A DNA stretch of 64,000 bases from Nereocystis luetkeana. Its lineage: Eukaryota > Sar > Phaeophyceae > Laminariales > Laminariaceae. Of this stretch, positions 44,576 through 56,039 are shown piece after piece (position 1 is the stretch's first letter; every line of letters begins with the position of its first letter). A program made the position numbers and the translations under genes. The notes under the pieces were generated by a model. The model was given only the letters and a program-made list of their open reading frames with translations, was not told the origin of the DNA and did no database searches. The stretch covers positions 7,560,988 to 7,624,987 of the forward strand of contig JARUPZ010000005.1 in the NCBI GenBank assembly GCA_031213475.1. Reading direction: 5' to 3'.

Positions 44576-46357
44576 ATGCATCGGCGGTTGAACGCGAGGG
44601 ATGCTTTCCCGAAGTCGACGGACGAGTACGCCCAGCAGGTGGCGCAGCTCCTACAGCACAGAAGGGCAGAACTGAACGCGGCGTGGGAAGAGCTCGAGGA
44701 AGGGTGGACTGCAAACAACGAGCGCATGGCAGAGTCTGGTCTCAGCCCCCGAAACAGCGACGAGGGCGGCGTGGTAAAGCTGAATGTCGGCGGCTCAAAC
44801 GTTGGGGTGTGTTGGCACCTCTTCGCAGAGGTGGAGGGCTTCGAGGATTCAGTCCTGGGCGCCTTTCTCGAGGGGGTCTGGGGCGAGGGCCGGGTTCCCC
44901 GAGATACCGACGGGCGCATCGTACTCGACGAGTCCCCGTCATGCATCAAACACATCACCCACGCGATGCTTCGAGCTACGAGCAATGGCCGATCGAGTTC
45001 CTCGGTAACGGAAGGACTGCAGGAAAGTGCAGCGAGCTCGGCGAGCTGGCTGCTGGCTGCCGACGAGACACCCTGCCTTGTTTACACCGCTCACGTGATG
45101 GGGCTGCCAGGGTGTGTGCCGACCAATCCTACATACGTAAAGATGAACGGAGGCAGCACTATTATGGAGCCGTTTGAGATTGCTCCGTTTAGCGCGACAA
45201 TTCGGGAGTGGGTTGGGGGCTCGACGGATACAATTACCCTCATCTACCGCGCGACGCGGGACGGGTTCGACAGTGAAGCGTTCGAAGCTAGATGCAACGA
45301 GGACAGTCCCCATACGATCTCTCTTGTTCGGGTGAGCCCGGACCCAGGGAGCGAAGACGGCGACAGCGTTGTTGGGGGCTATGCTGTTTACCCTTGGAGC
45401 GGCACTGTTGGGCGCGAGCTGCTCATCACCAGAGAGATGTTTGTATTCATGCTCAAGGACGGCTGCGCCGCCCGAAAGAACCTCTTCACACCCATCAAGA
45501 TGGACCAAAACCCTCTCTACTTGGAGAGGGTGCTCGCAACGCCCCAGCCCGGGGGTCTCTGCTTCGGCGGAGGCGACTTGGCCACGATCTTCGACCAAAA
45601 GTCGGGGGGTTGCACCCTACAGGCTTCACATAACCCGTTTTACTTTCAGATCGGCCTCAGCACCCCGTTTTTGGCACTGGACGAAAAAAGGGTTGTTGAT
45701 ATTGAGGTATATCAATACTCGACGACAGCTCCTCCGGCCACCACCACGCCCATCATCAGCAAACCGGGTGGCGATGTCTTGACCGATGCGGAAGCTCATG
45801 ACATCCATTCGTTCGGCAATTCGATCGCCAGGTCGCTCATGGGGGAGCGGGTAGTACTTGATCGTGCCGCAAAGGAGATGGAGGCAGCAGGGGAAAGGGT
45901 GTCCGCTGCTGTTGACGCCCTCGAAACCGTGTACGGTCCAAGCGTGGCGGCGGGCGAACAAGAAACCGTCGTGGAGCTCAACGTACGTGGAGTGAGGATG
46001 ACAACGCTGCGCTCTACTCTGCAGGCTTGCCCGCGCTCCGCCCTAGCCACCATGTTCGAAGACAGGTGGCCAGCCACCGACAAAGACAAGGACGAACACG
46101 GCAGGCGGTTGATAGACTGTGACCCGACCTGCTTCTCCAAGATCCTCGACGTGCTGCGGATGAGAAAGCGCGCGTCGTGGAGTCGAGGCGTTACACCGGA
46201 GAAGCAGGAAGGGAGCCTCGGAAAGTGCCCGGGTGCAATCGCTGTCAAGAAAGCTGATCTAAAGACCTTCCGCGCTGCCGTCCAGATGTATTTCCCGGGG
46301 TGCGAGAGCTTCATCATGGGGCTGTCCAGCGTACATACCACCCCGTCAGCTGGGTGA
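44576..46357 (+). CDS. T1/KCTD-type BTB - TLDc - T1 protein, gene 2
   Basis: 593 residues, start at 44576 in the context AACCATGC. Domains: N-terminal helix 1-60; first T1/BTB about 66-185, opening VVKLNVGG at 66-73; TLDc about 205-378, with TLIYRATRDGF at 221-231, VVGGYA at 265-270 and CFGGGDLATIFD at 329-340; linker with a helix at 400-455; second T1 from VVELNVRG at 465-472 through RLIDCDPTCFSKILDVLR at 511-528. The C-terminal FPGCESFIMGL is conserved in all three copies. The 5' and 3' parts match gene 1 closely, while the TLDc loop (about 296-325) varies. This is the longest intact member. Role inferred as an oligomeric adaptor with a TLDc domain; the biological process is unknown. The stop TGA lies inside a GGGTGAGT sequence resembling a splice donor, so a spliced 3' extension cannot be excluded. 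Confidence 0.88.
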   Translation: MHRRLNARDAFPKSTDEYAQQVAQLLQHRRAELNAAWEELEEGWTANNERMAESGLSPRNSDEGGVVKLNVGGSNVGVCWHLFAEVEGFEDSVLGAFLEGVWGEGRVPRDTDGRIVLDESPSCIKHITHAMLRATSNGRSSSSVTEGLQESAASSASWLLAADETPCLVYTAHVMGLPGCVPTNPTYVKMNGGSTIMEPFEIAPFSATIREWVGGSTDTITLIYRATRDGFDSEAFEARCNEDSPHTISLVRVSPDPGSEDGDSVVGGYAVYPWSGTVGRELLITREMFVFMLKDGCAARKNLFTPIKMDQNPLYLERVLATPQPGGLCFGGGDLATIFDQKSGGCTLQASHNPFYFQIGLSTPFLALDEKRVVDIEVYQYSTTAPPATTTPIISKPGGDVLTDAEAHDIHSFGNSIARSLMGERVVLDRAAKEMEAAGERVSAAVDALETVYGPSVAAGEQETVVELNVRGVRMTTLRSTLQACPRSALATMFEDRWPATDKDKDEHGRRLIDCDPTCFSKILDVLRMRKRASWSRGVTPEKQEGSLGKCPGAIAVKKADLKTFRAAVQMYFPGCESFIMGLSSVHTTPSAG

Positions 46358-48780
46358 GTTCGCCTAACGAGAGGTTGTTGTTATGCTTTGTCTGGGCATA
46401 TCGGTGCTACGTTGTGCAGCAGGCATGCCTCTGGATATTTTCGGGGCGGGCGCCATCACCCCTGCTAACCCTCGCGCAAGGGTAGCAGGCTTAGTGTCTC
46501 TCATGCATGACAGCGGACTATTTCGGGGGTGAACGCCCCCAAGCAGGCAGGCATGTAACACTCGACACCAACCGCTTTTCTTGGTTCACGTCAGCACCGA
46601 AATATTCAGACTACTACTACGAGTCAGCCTAAACCAACCATGGACAATATCATTCTACGAGTGTCGATGGCGCTCTAGAGCCCCGCTGCCCCTACGCAGA
46701 CATAACTCTCGTGTAGAATATCCGTCGACCTCGGAGAGAGGTCTGTTTGTCTTTTTCCGTATAGGGTTACGAGCTCGAGGAGCAAACAGCTCCATGTGGT
46801 TCTTGTGAAGGTTCTGGCCCTATTGATGTGCACTATCTACTCAATATTATGATAAATGCCCCGCGACACCTCTAGGTATCACTGTCGCATTTACCGGTAA
46901 GGGCATCGATTTTCCAACATCCTTGAATATTACGAGGCACGCGCGGAGCCCGCCGCGGCAACATTGTACATAAATTACGTCAATCACCGACCTGAAGCCA
47001 ACTATCAGTATGCACTAGGTACCGCTATCTAAAACTGAAGATATTTTTCAGCCTACCTATCGCAGCGAAAGCACCACAAAAAGTACATGTAGCAAAAACG
47101 CTTCCTCTCCGGTAGATGTCCAGCCAGGTACCGCGAGAGGGTTTTTTTATCCTTGCAGTCTTGTCTTTCGGCCTATGACGCAACCCACAAGCTACACGCT
47201 GCCGCTAAGAATGAACAAACGGACGAACTAACTAGCGGTGGCGATGGTGGTACATGCCGAATGCCGTGCTAGGGTCTGAATAGAATTTTGTCAGAAGGGT
47301 TTCACACGGTCACCACTGGCACGCAGTCCCGCGGCCATGATGAGGGAGAGGTACCGGATTGACACTCACTTTGGTACGGAATCCCCTTTGACAGGTCGTT
47401 TTTGCGTGCGAGAATTTAGTTCGCAGCTTTCAAATAGATACCAGCTTTCGTTTTTTTTTTTTCCTGCGCCAGAGCGGGAAAAGTGGGCCGGCTCTTCTCC
47501 GAACGACCCCTGCTACCCTCGGAGAGGTACCTACTGTAGGGGTATTCACAAGATTTTCCGACTGTAGCCTATTTGGAAGGATTGCGACAACAAACAAGTA
47601 CCTGTACGTAGCAAATGCGCCACGTCTTCGAATTCCATTGCAACTGCTGCGACCCTCAAGGAACGGTAAAACTGGCCAGGATACCTCTTCTCTTTGATGT
47701 TATTATTAATAGTAGTCAGGTTCGTTCCGTGAAAGACCGGCCATAATTCCTCTTTCCGGGGCAAAACAACAAAACTCGAAAAAAAAAAATGCCAGTTTTT
47801 TTCAATGCCAGAACGAACTCCTCGCATAATAAATGGCCTCTACAAATACTGTGGTCAGATTCATTCCGTGAAGAGCCGTCCCGATTTACTCACTTTCCGT
47901 TCCGGGAGGGGAACCACGAAGCTCGAACGTAAGTGAAAATGTTTTTTATTTCATCTCAGTTGGAACGCCTCGCATTCGAAACGGCCTCAGGCCAGAGTTT
48001 GCTCTTTGTCCGGTAGCGATATACTTCCATCTGCATACCTGTTTTGCAAGAGGAAAGAAGTATAAGTACGAGAGCTTTGGTTTTGTGCGGCGGGGATGTA
48101 AGCCGCAGAGCCTTCATGCCACTTGAAACTGAACAAAAGTAGTTGGGGGGAAAAAAATAGTCGAAGAGAGTTGAGGTTGCTGTGGGCTCTTTTTTTCACG
48201 GGCTCGTTTCGCGATAAACGTAAGGTAGCCGCGCTTCCACCACGATATTTCAACGTCGTGGGCGTCCTGGGCAGTACGTTTAGGGGTCGGTATGTGCGGT
48301 GAGGCGTGAGAGCTGGGTCTCGAGTTCCGCACGCTGACGAGCAGATGGCTTGAACTGGGGGCGCAACCCTTTCCATACTGCGCTGACGGTACATCCACCT
48401 AAGTGTGACTCTGATTCCATGTGTTTTTGTCCCCCATGACGGGAGTTCAGTCCTCAAGGGGTGCAAGGCATTGCTGTGTGGCGCACGCGCCTGTGCCGTC
48501 GGCGAGTGTGGCTACCGTATACGGTACATCTGCGAATGGGTACGTCATGCTTGTCAAAGGTACCTCGTCGATGACGGCCGTTTTGCGACTCGCCTCCTCT
48601 GTAGACAGAAGATCACACCCGCTATCGCTGCACGGTTACCTGTAGCTGCACGGCTTGAGGAGGAGTGTTGTTCGGCCACTGACTGCCGTGCCCCCGGGAC
48701 GCTGGGCTCAGTTTAAAGGCAACAGGCGCACGCACCACTTGGTTTTGTGTCTTGTGATCCATGGGCACCGCAACGGGCCA
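46358..48780. other. Downstream of gene 2, start of unit 3
   Basis: No gene supported. The first ~150 bp resemble the flank of gene 3 (GCGAGAGG, TTGTGCAGC.GGCA). At 47706-47990 there are two diverged ~115-bp direct repeats (each with TTCGTTCCGTGAA / TTCATTCCGTGAA, then CTCGCAT.A), and the second is paralogous to 62950-63100. Confidence 0.4.
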
Positions 48781-48791
48781 CCCCGTTTTAA

Positions 48792-48881
48792 CCCTTTTAG
48801 GACCGCATTCCCGTTTTGGGGACAAAACAGTCGAATTCTAAGTACTTTGTCCCCAAAAACGGGACTGCGGTCCTAAAAGGG
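48792..48881. mobile_element. Family-2 MITE (TTAA type), best-preserved copy
   Basis: 90 bp. The arms CCCTTTTAGGACCGCATTCC and the complementary end GGACTGCGGTCCTAAAAGGG match almost perfectly. Flanked by TTAA at 48788-48791 and 48882-48885. Confidence 0.93.
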
Positions 48882-48889
48882 TTAAAACG

Positions 48890-50440
48890 GGCAAGGTGCG
48901 CAGAAGTTGTCGCTGTGTATTGTAGCGTGGAAAGAAGGGGAATACAAAGACAGACGTACCGCTTTGTAACTGAAATATACGGACCATTTCCGTTCAATGT
49001 AAACAATTCGAACGCGGGCGAGATATGGAGATCGCGTGACCTTTTACCAAAACGCACGTATAGTTGTTTGACTACACTGCAGTATCTTCAGCTGCGTGCT
49101 GGTGCTGGTGGTGTTGATAGCGAGGCTCGTGTCCCGGGAAACGGCGGCAGAGACCGCTGTTAGCCATGGTACTTACTCACCGTGTATGGTGTCCAAGAGA
49201 GAGGTAGAGGGGATACCTCTACCTCCCACGACAACGACTGAAGGGGTCGCTTCGAGTACCGTGCTCTGTTGGAGATACATACCACTGTATACACGTGGGT
49301 TGCTCCCATGGTTGGCTAGGTTCACAAGCCACGGCACTGCAGAGAAAGGTGTGCGCGTGGTGATGACAGTCTTGAGTCGGAATTGTGCCCATAGCTCCCA
49401 AGGTTCCGTAGTGCACGTGAGCAATTTTGTTTCAAGGAACGCATCCCATCGCTCTCACGGCAGACCCTATCGCGCACTGCAGGAGTCTGATACACGAGGC
49501 TAAGCAGGCTCTAAAATCAGTCGCGAGTTTCCGCGGTCGAGGTTGGCATATTTTAGATTCCGCTGATCCTCTACCCCTGCGCCACCTGGTCGCTGCCTGC
49601 CTGATTGTTCCTTGCTTGCTTGGCACGGACAGGGATCTTCAACGCCGCCCTCAGGAGCACCAAAGTATACCCCCGTCTGCGGTTTCCTTGCGTTGAACCA
49701 TCTGGGGTCTGGGGTACTGCTGTATTCTGCACGCCTACCAGTGAATCGCGCGGCCTATAATATGAACTTTGGTGAAAATCGTGGTATATGATATGATGTG
49801 GTATGAGTAAAGTTCAGTGGGTAGCGTGGTTTAAAAATTGTGATTAAAATATTACTTTTAACGTATACGATATAACCCTGGTACAGCCCTACCTACAGGT
49901 TGAACGGGAGTTGTCGCCTTCGCAGCTCCGGTGTTTGGTGATCCTTTCGTAGGGTAGCGCTGGGCGAGTATTGGCGAGGGGGGGGGGTGTTTCAACTCGA
50001 GCGACGGCTATATCCGTACATAGTACAAGTGTATCGTGTTGTCTTCTCTCGTCGCCTTCTTTGTGCGGGGGACGATACGGCGGTATGAATACATCTGGCC
50101 AGCTGTATGAAAACGGTGCACCCATACAAGCGTTAACCCCGTTTATTAGTAGTAGCGCGCTCCGGCTGTGGGGACAAAGCACTAGGGATAAGTGTAGTAT
50201 TTAGGTTTCTGCAGATTGTGGCACTGAAAAGGGACAAGAGTGCAGATTTACACAAGGTATCTACGTGTTTACGAGTGCAGTAAAATAGAGAGCCGGCGAA
50301 GTTTGAACTTTGCAGGTGTGTATCATACATCTTCGTGTTGGATGCTTGTTGCTCTGCCACAGACGTCGAACGTGTACCGCAGCGACGCGGTGCTTTACCC
50401 TTTATCCCGGTGTGACTCTACTGTGAACAGGGACCAGAGC
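48890..50440. other. Intergenic in unit 3
   Basis: No gene supported. 49.55-49.95 kb is paralogous to 32.1-32.5 kb. Short frames overlap on both strands with no domain. Confidence 0.4.
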
Positions 50441-50445
50441 AAAAA

Positions 50446-50790
50446 CGCGTTCTACGATAGAGGTAGCACATTTATTGAATGACGAAGCTCCTTAACCCTT
50501 TTAGAACCGCAGTCCCGTTCTGGGGACAAACCAGTCAAATTTCAAGTATTTTTGTCCCCAGACGGGACTGCGGTTCTAAAGGGGTTAACCCAAAATCGTC
50601 GGAAGGCCAAGCATGCTTCGAAAAATGGCGTCATTGTAAACTTGGGTCATGGGAGTTTTCATCGGGATGCAGTTCTATTTTTGCTGATTTCAGTGTTCGG
50701 GTGAGGTGTGGAGCTCCTCAAGGGAGGAGGCTCAGAAAATTTTGAGTGCGAAACTTCTATCGTAAAACGCATCCTAACCCCTATTTTATT
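50446..50790. repeat. Duplicated segment, filled copy
   Basis: Paralogous to 53654-53905: GCGTTCTACGATAGAGGTAGCA at the start, CCCAAAATCGTCGGAA in the middle, and AGCTCCT.AAG.GAG.. at the end. It differs mainly by the family-2 MITE at 50496, so the pair gives the empty and filled states of one insertion. Confidence 0.88.
50496..50584. mobile_element. Family-2 MITE (TTAA type) with empty-site control
   Basis: 89 bp from CCCTTTTAGAACCGCAG to CTGCGGTTCTAAAGGGG, flanked by TTAA at 50492-50495 and 50585-50588. The paralog at about 53716 reads CCTTAACCCAAAATCG without the element, i.e. a single TTAA. This shows insertion at TTAA with its duplication. Confidence 0.95.
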
Positions 50791-50794
50791 CTCG

Positions 50795-53650
50795 AGGAGG
50801 GGTGGTCAAGCCCTGCTACCCGCTGTTTGTGACTGCAGCGGTGGAACTGTGTGCTGTAAGATACCGACGTCAAGTGTCGGGTAAGTGTCGAAAAAGGTGA
50901 GGGGCCAGTGTGGGATAAGGTTTTCGAGGGCCCGTTTTAGTTGGGCTTTTGTTGCACCAATCCGTGTTGTGAGCGGTATGAGCCACAGCCGACTGCAGCC
51001 GATAAAAAAAAAAACACGCGGTGTATGGTGGGGGCAAGCGTGGGGTGCATCATTGCGTTTCAAAGAATCGTGATAACTTAGCGCCAAGCTTTGTTCGGGC
51101 AGTCTTCCGCCAACGTTTTTCGCGGCGATCTGCAAATAAATCTGCAACGCATGTGGGTTCTATTTGCAGTGGCCACCCGCTTTACTTTAGAAGTACGTGG
51201 ACCGAATCGTTGCGAGCTGCCCGAATTTTTCTTGGCGGTCACCTGAAAGTTTCGTGCAGCAGAAGTCATGATAAATCTATCCCACCAGCTGCTTTTGTAG
51301 ATAGAGGGGGTGCGGTACCTATATGCTGTCATCAAGGCGTGCGCTCTTTACGAAAAAGAGGGGGTAAGTGTCTACGCGGTGGGTGTATTTTACAGAAATT
51401 TCCTGCCGTAGCAGCTGTGCACCACTTTGCTTGTTGCAGTAAGCGCGCACGCGCGAGGGGGGGTGTACCAAAGAGATGCATGACTGCAGTCATATGACCA
51501 TAGGGTGGGGGGGGGGGGTGCCGTAGTTGTATGAGCATAGACCCTCGCATCCTTACGATGCCGGCACGGAGCACGTCGAATTTTTACCGACCAGGTAGAT
51601 ATTGCTTACACCAAGCGCGAAGCGCTATGGGGTGTTAGGCGAGTTGCGTGAAGGGTGAGCTCCATCCTACTAAAAAGCGCCTGTGATGCGGATTTTCTTA
51701 CATGTGGATGACAGCGTCGATTAATTGAAGTATTTTCTGGTGTGGCTACTCCGAGAGACGGCAATGGGTTTACTCTGTAACTGCCTCGGGGGTGCCTTAC
51801 CATACAAAGACTGCGTGATATAGCCATCCCCCTTGTGCGGAGTCAAGGTTCTCCCCGCACTAAAAGGATCTAACTCGACCGCCAGCCGTGGTGACCTCAA
51901 AAAAAAAAACGGTACCCTGGTTGTCTAGCTCACGCAGTGAGAAACGTGTTATACACCGTCGTCGCCAACCGGCGCCAACCCAACCTATATTATACAAATA
52001 GGGGACAAAAAGCGGTCTTCGTGTCTGTATGTGCGTGGGTTTCTTTTTGTTCGTGGTATATTTCGTGTTCCACGTTTCACCGATCCTGTCGACTGCCCCT
52101 GGTTCAGAGCTCAGGAGGAGGTGCGTGCAGAGTCGCATCTACAAGTAGTAGCGTTTGTGCGATTCCCAATTCGGACGACACGATGCCAACAGCAGCCGAC
52201 TATAATATCGGTAACCACTACTACCAGGCACCAGGTAGTCCCGATAGGTGAAAAAAACTGACGCCAACCATTCCGTGCCGTAGGTAGTGTCGGAACAAGT
52301 CTGTTATTAATAGTTGGGGGGGGGGGGCAAGCGATGGAGAGCATATTGTATGAAGGACGTCCTGAGACTAAAAAAAAAAACTTGATTTGGATAATTCGCG
52401 TCATGAACACCCACAGCGGACAAAATCAAATGGCGTCCTCTAAAAGAAGCAGAAGCAACATGTGGAAGGTGCCAATCAAGATGGATCGTGAAGTAACACT
52501 ACCCCCCGGTGATATCTGCCGTAGCTTCCACGCGTCGTCTGTAACATCATTTTTTCTTTTCGGGGGTCATTGAGTAGATTAGATGGGTATTTCGTGACGA
52601 AGGCAACGTTTTTACTTTTGGTGACAAGCAAGTCACGACCCGTGACATTTGCATAATACTATAATAGTATACCCTGGTATGTATTTTTATGTTGATGACC
52701 CGCGATGAAATGCATTCGAGCGCTGTTCTCCGTGCGCATATATATTTTTTTTGTGTGCGAGTCGCAGATGGAGTTGGTGAGAGTGACGAGAGAGACCAGT
52801 CGGCACCGGCACCGGACGACACCCCAGCAGGCGGGGTTAGGCTCATACTGAGCGTCTGCGTGCCGGCTATCGGTACTGTTCGTGATCGTACAGGGCGGAG
52901 ATGGTATTCAATTTTTCGTTGTGGCTGTTTTGTTATTTTTTGTTTATGTACCGCGTGAAATGAACACAATTAATTGCGCATACAGCAATTCGATATGAGT
53001 CGACGAGGGAAGGTCGTGTCAGTTGCGGCTCTTGAACGGGGAACCTGATTTTAAAAGAAATCAATCACGTGCTCTTTTTTGGGGGGGTCTATCTCACTTT
53101 GACTTTCCAGATTGTGGACAAGCCGTGGTCGCATGTGTCGTCCCTTCTCCGCTATATTTTTATCGCCCAGACGGTTCAGCATTTCCGACTGCTCGTCGAT
53201 TTTCATCGAGTTTTGCGACTAACTAACCCTCTCAAACGAGAAAATGTCCTCAGGCTGGTGGAATCGTCCCCCTGCTTATAGTAGTTGCTAATAATATTCG
53301 CTCGATATCAGTCTTGCTTCGTTCTCATTTTTGTCGTGCCGTCTTATCGAAACTACTGCTGGGGAGACCATCTTGCAAAACTCTGACTTTTTCCCCAAGT
53401 ACACAGCTTGTTATAATCACGGTCCTATTCGATGATGTGACAGGACACCCCTGACTTGTCGTGCCGCATTGAATGAAGTTGGCGCAATTTATCATAGCCT
53501 ATTGGCTAAAAAAAACACGCCCACCGACCCCTCTCAAATGACGTTGCTAGGCGTCCCTAGCTACTGCGTTGGCCGTATTGTCATGGATGTGTTGTTGTTG
53601 TCGTCCTCAGCCTCGTCATATACTACAGTATTAACGAAAGATGTCCTGCC
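50795..53650. other. Intergenic in unit 3
   Basis: No gene supported. G-runs near 51507 and 52318, and a TACCCTGGTA variant near 52672. 53.1-53.28 kb is paralogous to 63.17-63.35 kb (GGACAAGCCGTGGTC versus GGACAAGCCGCGGTT, and CTGCTCGTCGATTTTCATCGA). Confidence 0.4.
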
Positions 53651-53653
53651 AGA

Positions 53654-53905
53654 CGCGTTCTACGATAGAGGTAGCAGATTTCCATTGAAATATTTTCTCA
53701 ATGACGGGGTTCCTTAACCCAAAATCGTCGGAATGACAATCTTGTTTTGAACAATGGCGTTTTAGCTTACTTGGGCCTTGGGATTATCCATCGGGAAGCA
53801 ATTTGGTTTCGGTTTGAAGTCAGTTTTCGGATGAGGTGTACGTAGAGCTCCTTAAGTGAGAATTCTCAGAAAAATAAGGATGAACCCCTCTCTTAGAACG
53901 CATCG
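53654..53905. repeat. Duplicated segment, empty copy
   Basis: Counterpart of 50446-50790 without the MITE; about 3.2 kb away in the same orientation. Non-coding. Confidence 0.88.
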
Positions 53906-54299
53906 CCAGCTGGGTCGGAACAAGCGGCAGGTGCTGCCGGCCGACAGAGACTCCGGGTACACAACCAAGCCAGGGACGACCCCGGGGACACAGGAACAAC
54001 ACTTACTTCGGTTTTAAATGTAGAAATGCTACCAGATGCAGCGCACCACAGCGGCGCGAGCACCTGCACCAGTACTACAGCATTGGGATCGATTTCATTG
54101 AGGCCATCGGTTGTGAAGAGCTAAATGCATGCGCGTCACAGCGCAGAATCCTTGTACGACTACTACAACTTTCCTGTCGGTCGCACGATAAAAAAAACGT
54201 ATACTTGGAATAAGGACGTGATCAAGTCTTGAGCAGGAAACGACATACCATACTTCAGAAGACCAAGTTTTGGGGCTTGTCGCGGGGTGGCCTTAGAAT

Positions 54300-55580
54300 G
54301 GGCTGCCACACCACCGCAACAGCACCCATGAGGCTCCAGCCCACAAGTGTCCGGCTCGGCCTGTGCCGGGCGCCTAAGCGGTGGGCGACGACCACAACTA
54401 CTCGCGCCCACGCAGCGCACTTCGGAGTATCAAACTGCAGTTTTTAAGGACCGTTTGTGCGGCGCGCTTATTGCTTCTACATGTATAGGGTAAAACTTGC
54501 CGGGCTGAGACTGGTAAGGTTTATTCATGCCGAGGCCTTGCTATACTAATCTTGGATCTCTAATAGCATATCCTCGAGCTTTCCCGGCGGCCGCGCTCTC
54601 CCTCCTGAACTCTTCGGTCTGGGCCCGGCCTGCTTCACCTCATCTTCGCCTGCTCAAACGCGCAACGTGCAAAGGCAGAGGAAGGCAGGGTATACTCAGC
54701 GCCCCTATTACCGAAGAGAGTTTTGGCCAATAGAATGTTCTTGATTTTCTTGGGGAGGGGGGGGGGGGGGGGGGGTCCTGTTTTTTTTTTTTTTTTTTTT
54801 CGATTCTACTGTTGTTTTTCCCCCTATAAATAGGAACGTTTCGTACGCATTCCTGGGTTTTTTAACTCTGTTAAACATCCTGATTTGTTTCGAAAGGTTT
54901 CCTCTTTTTCTCCTTTTTCGTAACGTTTTTTCAAGAAAAGAGGAACATCAGGGAAGAACTTCTTCGAGGTTACCGGCCCTCAGCCCACACCATCCGGAAG
55001 CTTGACAGCGAGCTCCTTCCCTCATCGCAACTGTATGTATCAATAGTATTCTGCTTTGTCACATGTCCCCGCTACCTCAGCACGCTCTCTCCCTTCAGCC
55101 GTCCGACCCTGCACTGCCCAAATTTTCGCCTATGCCCTCGCATGGCCTCTTTAGAAGCTTATGCCTGAGGCGATGATGAGGTTCAGGTCGGCGGTCAGTG
55201 ATAAAACGGTGGTGATCCGTCGTGGCAGAGGGGCTAATCATAGGCCACAACGCAGTTAAGTCTATTTTTGGTTACGGCTCGTAAAACATCGGTACCAGCA
55301 TTGAAGCCGCTTTTGAGCAGGCGTAAAGTCGAAAACACATGTAGGCAGATATTTTTTGGACGTTTTCGGGTATATACAGCACTTTCAAGGCAACTCTCAA
55401 ATAATCGCCAAAACAGGTCGGCGCCTTTTTCTCGTACCGGATTCAGTCGAACACCCCCATTCTGCCGCATCAGGATATCAACCGTCTTACTTCACGCCGA
55501 TTACTTCTAGGCAGGGCCCATTGCCTTAAGTTTCCGTGTTTCTCGCTTACGATCCATGTGGGAACCCCCTAGATAGCGGC
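54300..55580. repeat. Duplicated block, unit 3, middle part
   Basis: Paralogous to 22750-23690 and 38700-39860. It contains a unit-specific G19 run followed by TCCTG and T20 (54757-54800) and has no R1 insertion. Non-coding. Confidence 0.65.
54757..54800. repeat. G19 and T20 homopolymers in tandem
   Basis: G19 at 54757-54775, then TCCTG, then T20 at 54781-54800: an unusual back-to-back pair of long homopolymers. Confidence 0.92.
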
Positions 55581-55675
55581 GTAAACCAGGGTTGGCTACA
55601 TTGGTGTCATTTTCCGCCTACGAGCAGCGTGGGCGCCCAGCAGTAAGGGTAGGATCATTGCGTCCGTGCCGTACC

Positions 55676-55822
55676 ACATCGATTCGTGTTGAAACCTCGG
55701 ACATCGATTCGTGTTGAAACCTCGGACATCGATTCGTATGGAAACTCGGACATCGATTCGTATGCAAACTCGAACATCGATTCGTACTGAAACTCGAACA
55801 TTGATTCGCATTGCCCCCTATC
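55676..55822. repeat. 24/25-bp minisatellite, six units
   Basis: Units start ACATCGATTCGT at 55676, 55701, 55726, 55750 and 55774, with a diverged sixth at 55798. The first two units are identical; the later ones drift. Three frames stay open through it, which is expected for a stop-free tandem unit and is not evidence of coding. Confidence 0.92.
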
Positions 55823-55900
55823 GCCGCAGTGACTATTGCTGTCTTCGTCACTTTCGTTTCCGTCAATTTTTCCCTCCGAAGTCCCAAGAGGGTTACATAA

Positions 55901-55991
55901 CCCTTTTAGTACCGCAGTCCCGTTTTGGGGACAGACTTACTTGGATTTTGACTGGTTTGTCCCCCACAACGGGACTGCAGTCCTAAAAGGG
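55901..55991. mobile_element. Family-2 MITE
   Basis: 91 bp, CCCTTTTAGTACCGCAGTCC to CCTAAAAGGG. The flanking tetramers are ATAA and TCAA, each one change from TTAA. Confidence 0.88.
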
Positions 55992-56039
55992 TCAAGGATG
56001 CGCTGCAGGCAGGCATACAGACGACCACGCACCCACGCA

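Noticed and set aside
49540..49600. tRNA-like TGGCGCAGGGGTAGAGG on the minus strand
   Set aside because: It resembles an A box, but no B box follows within 60 bases.
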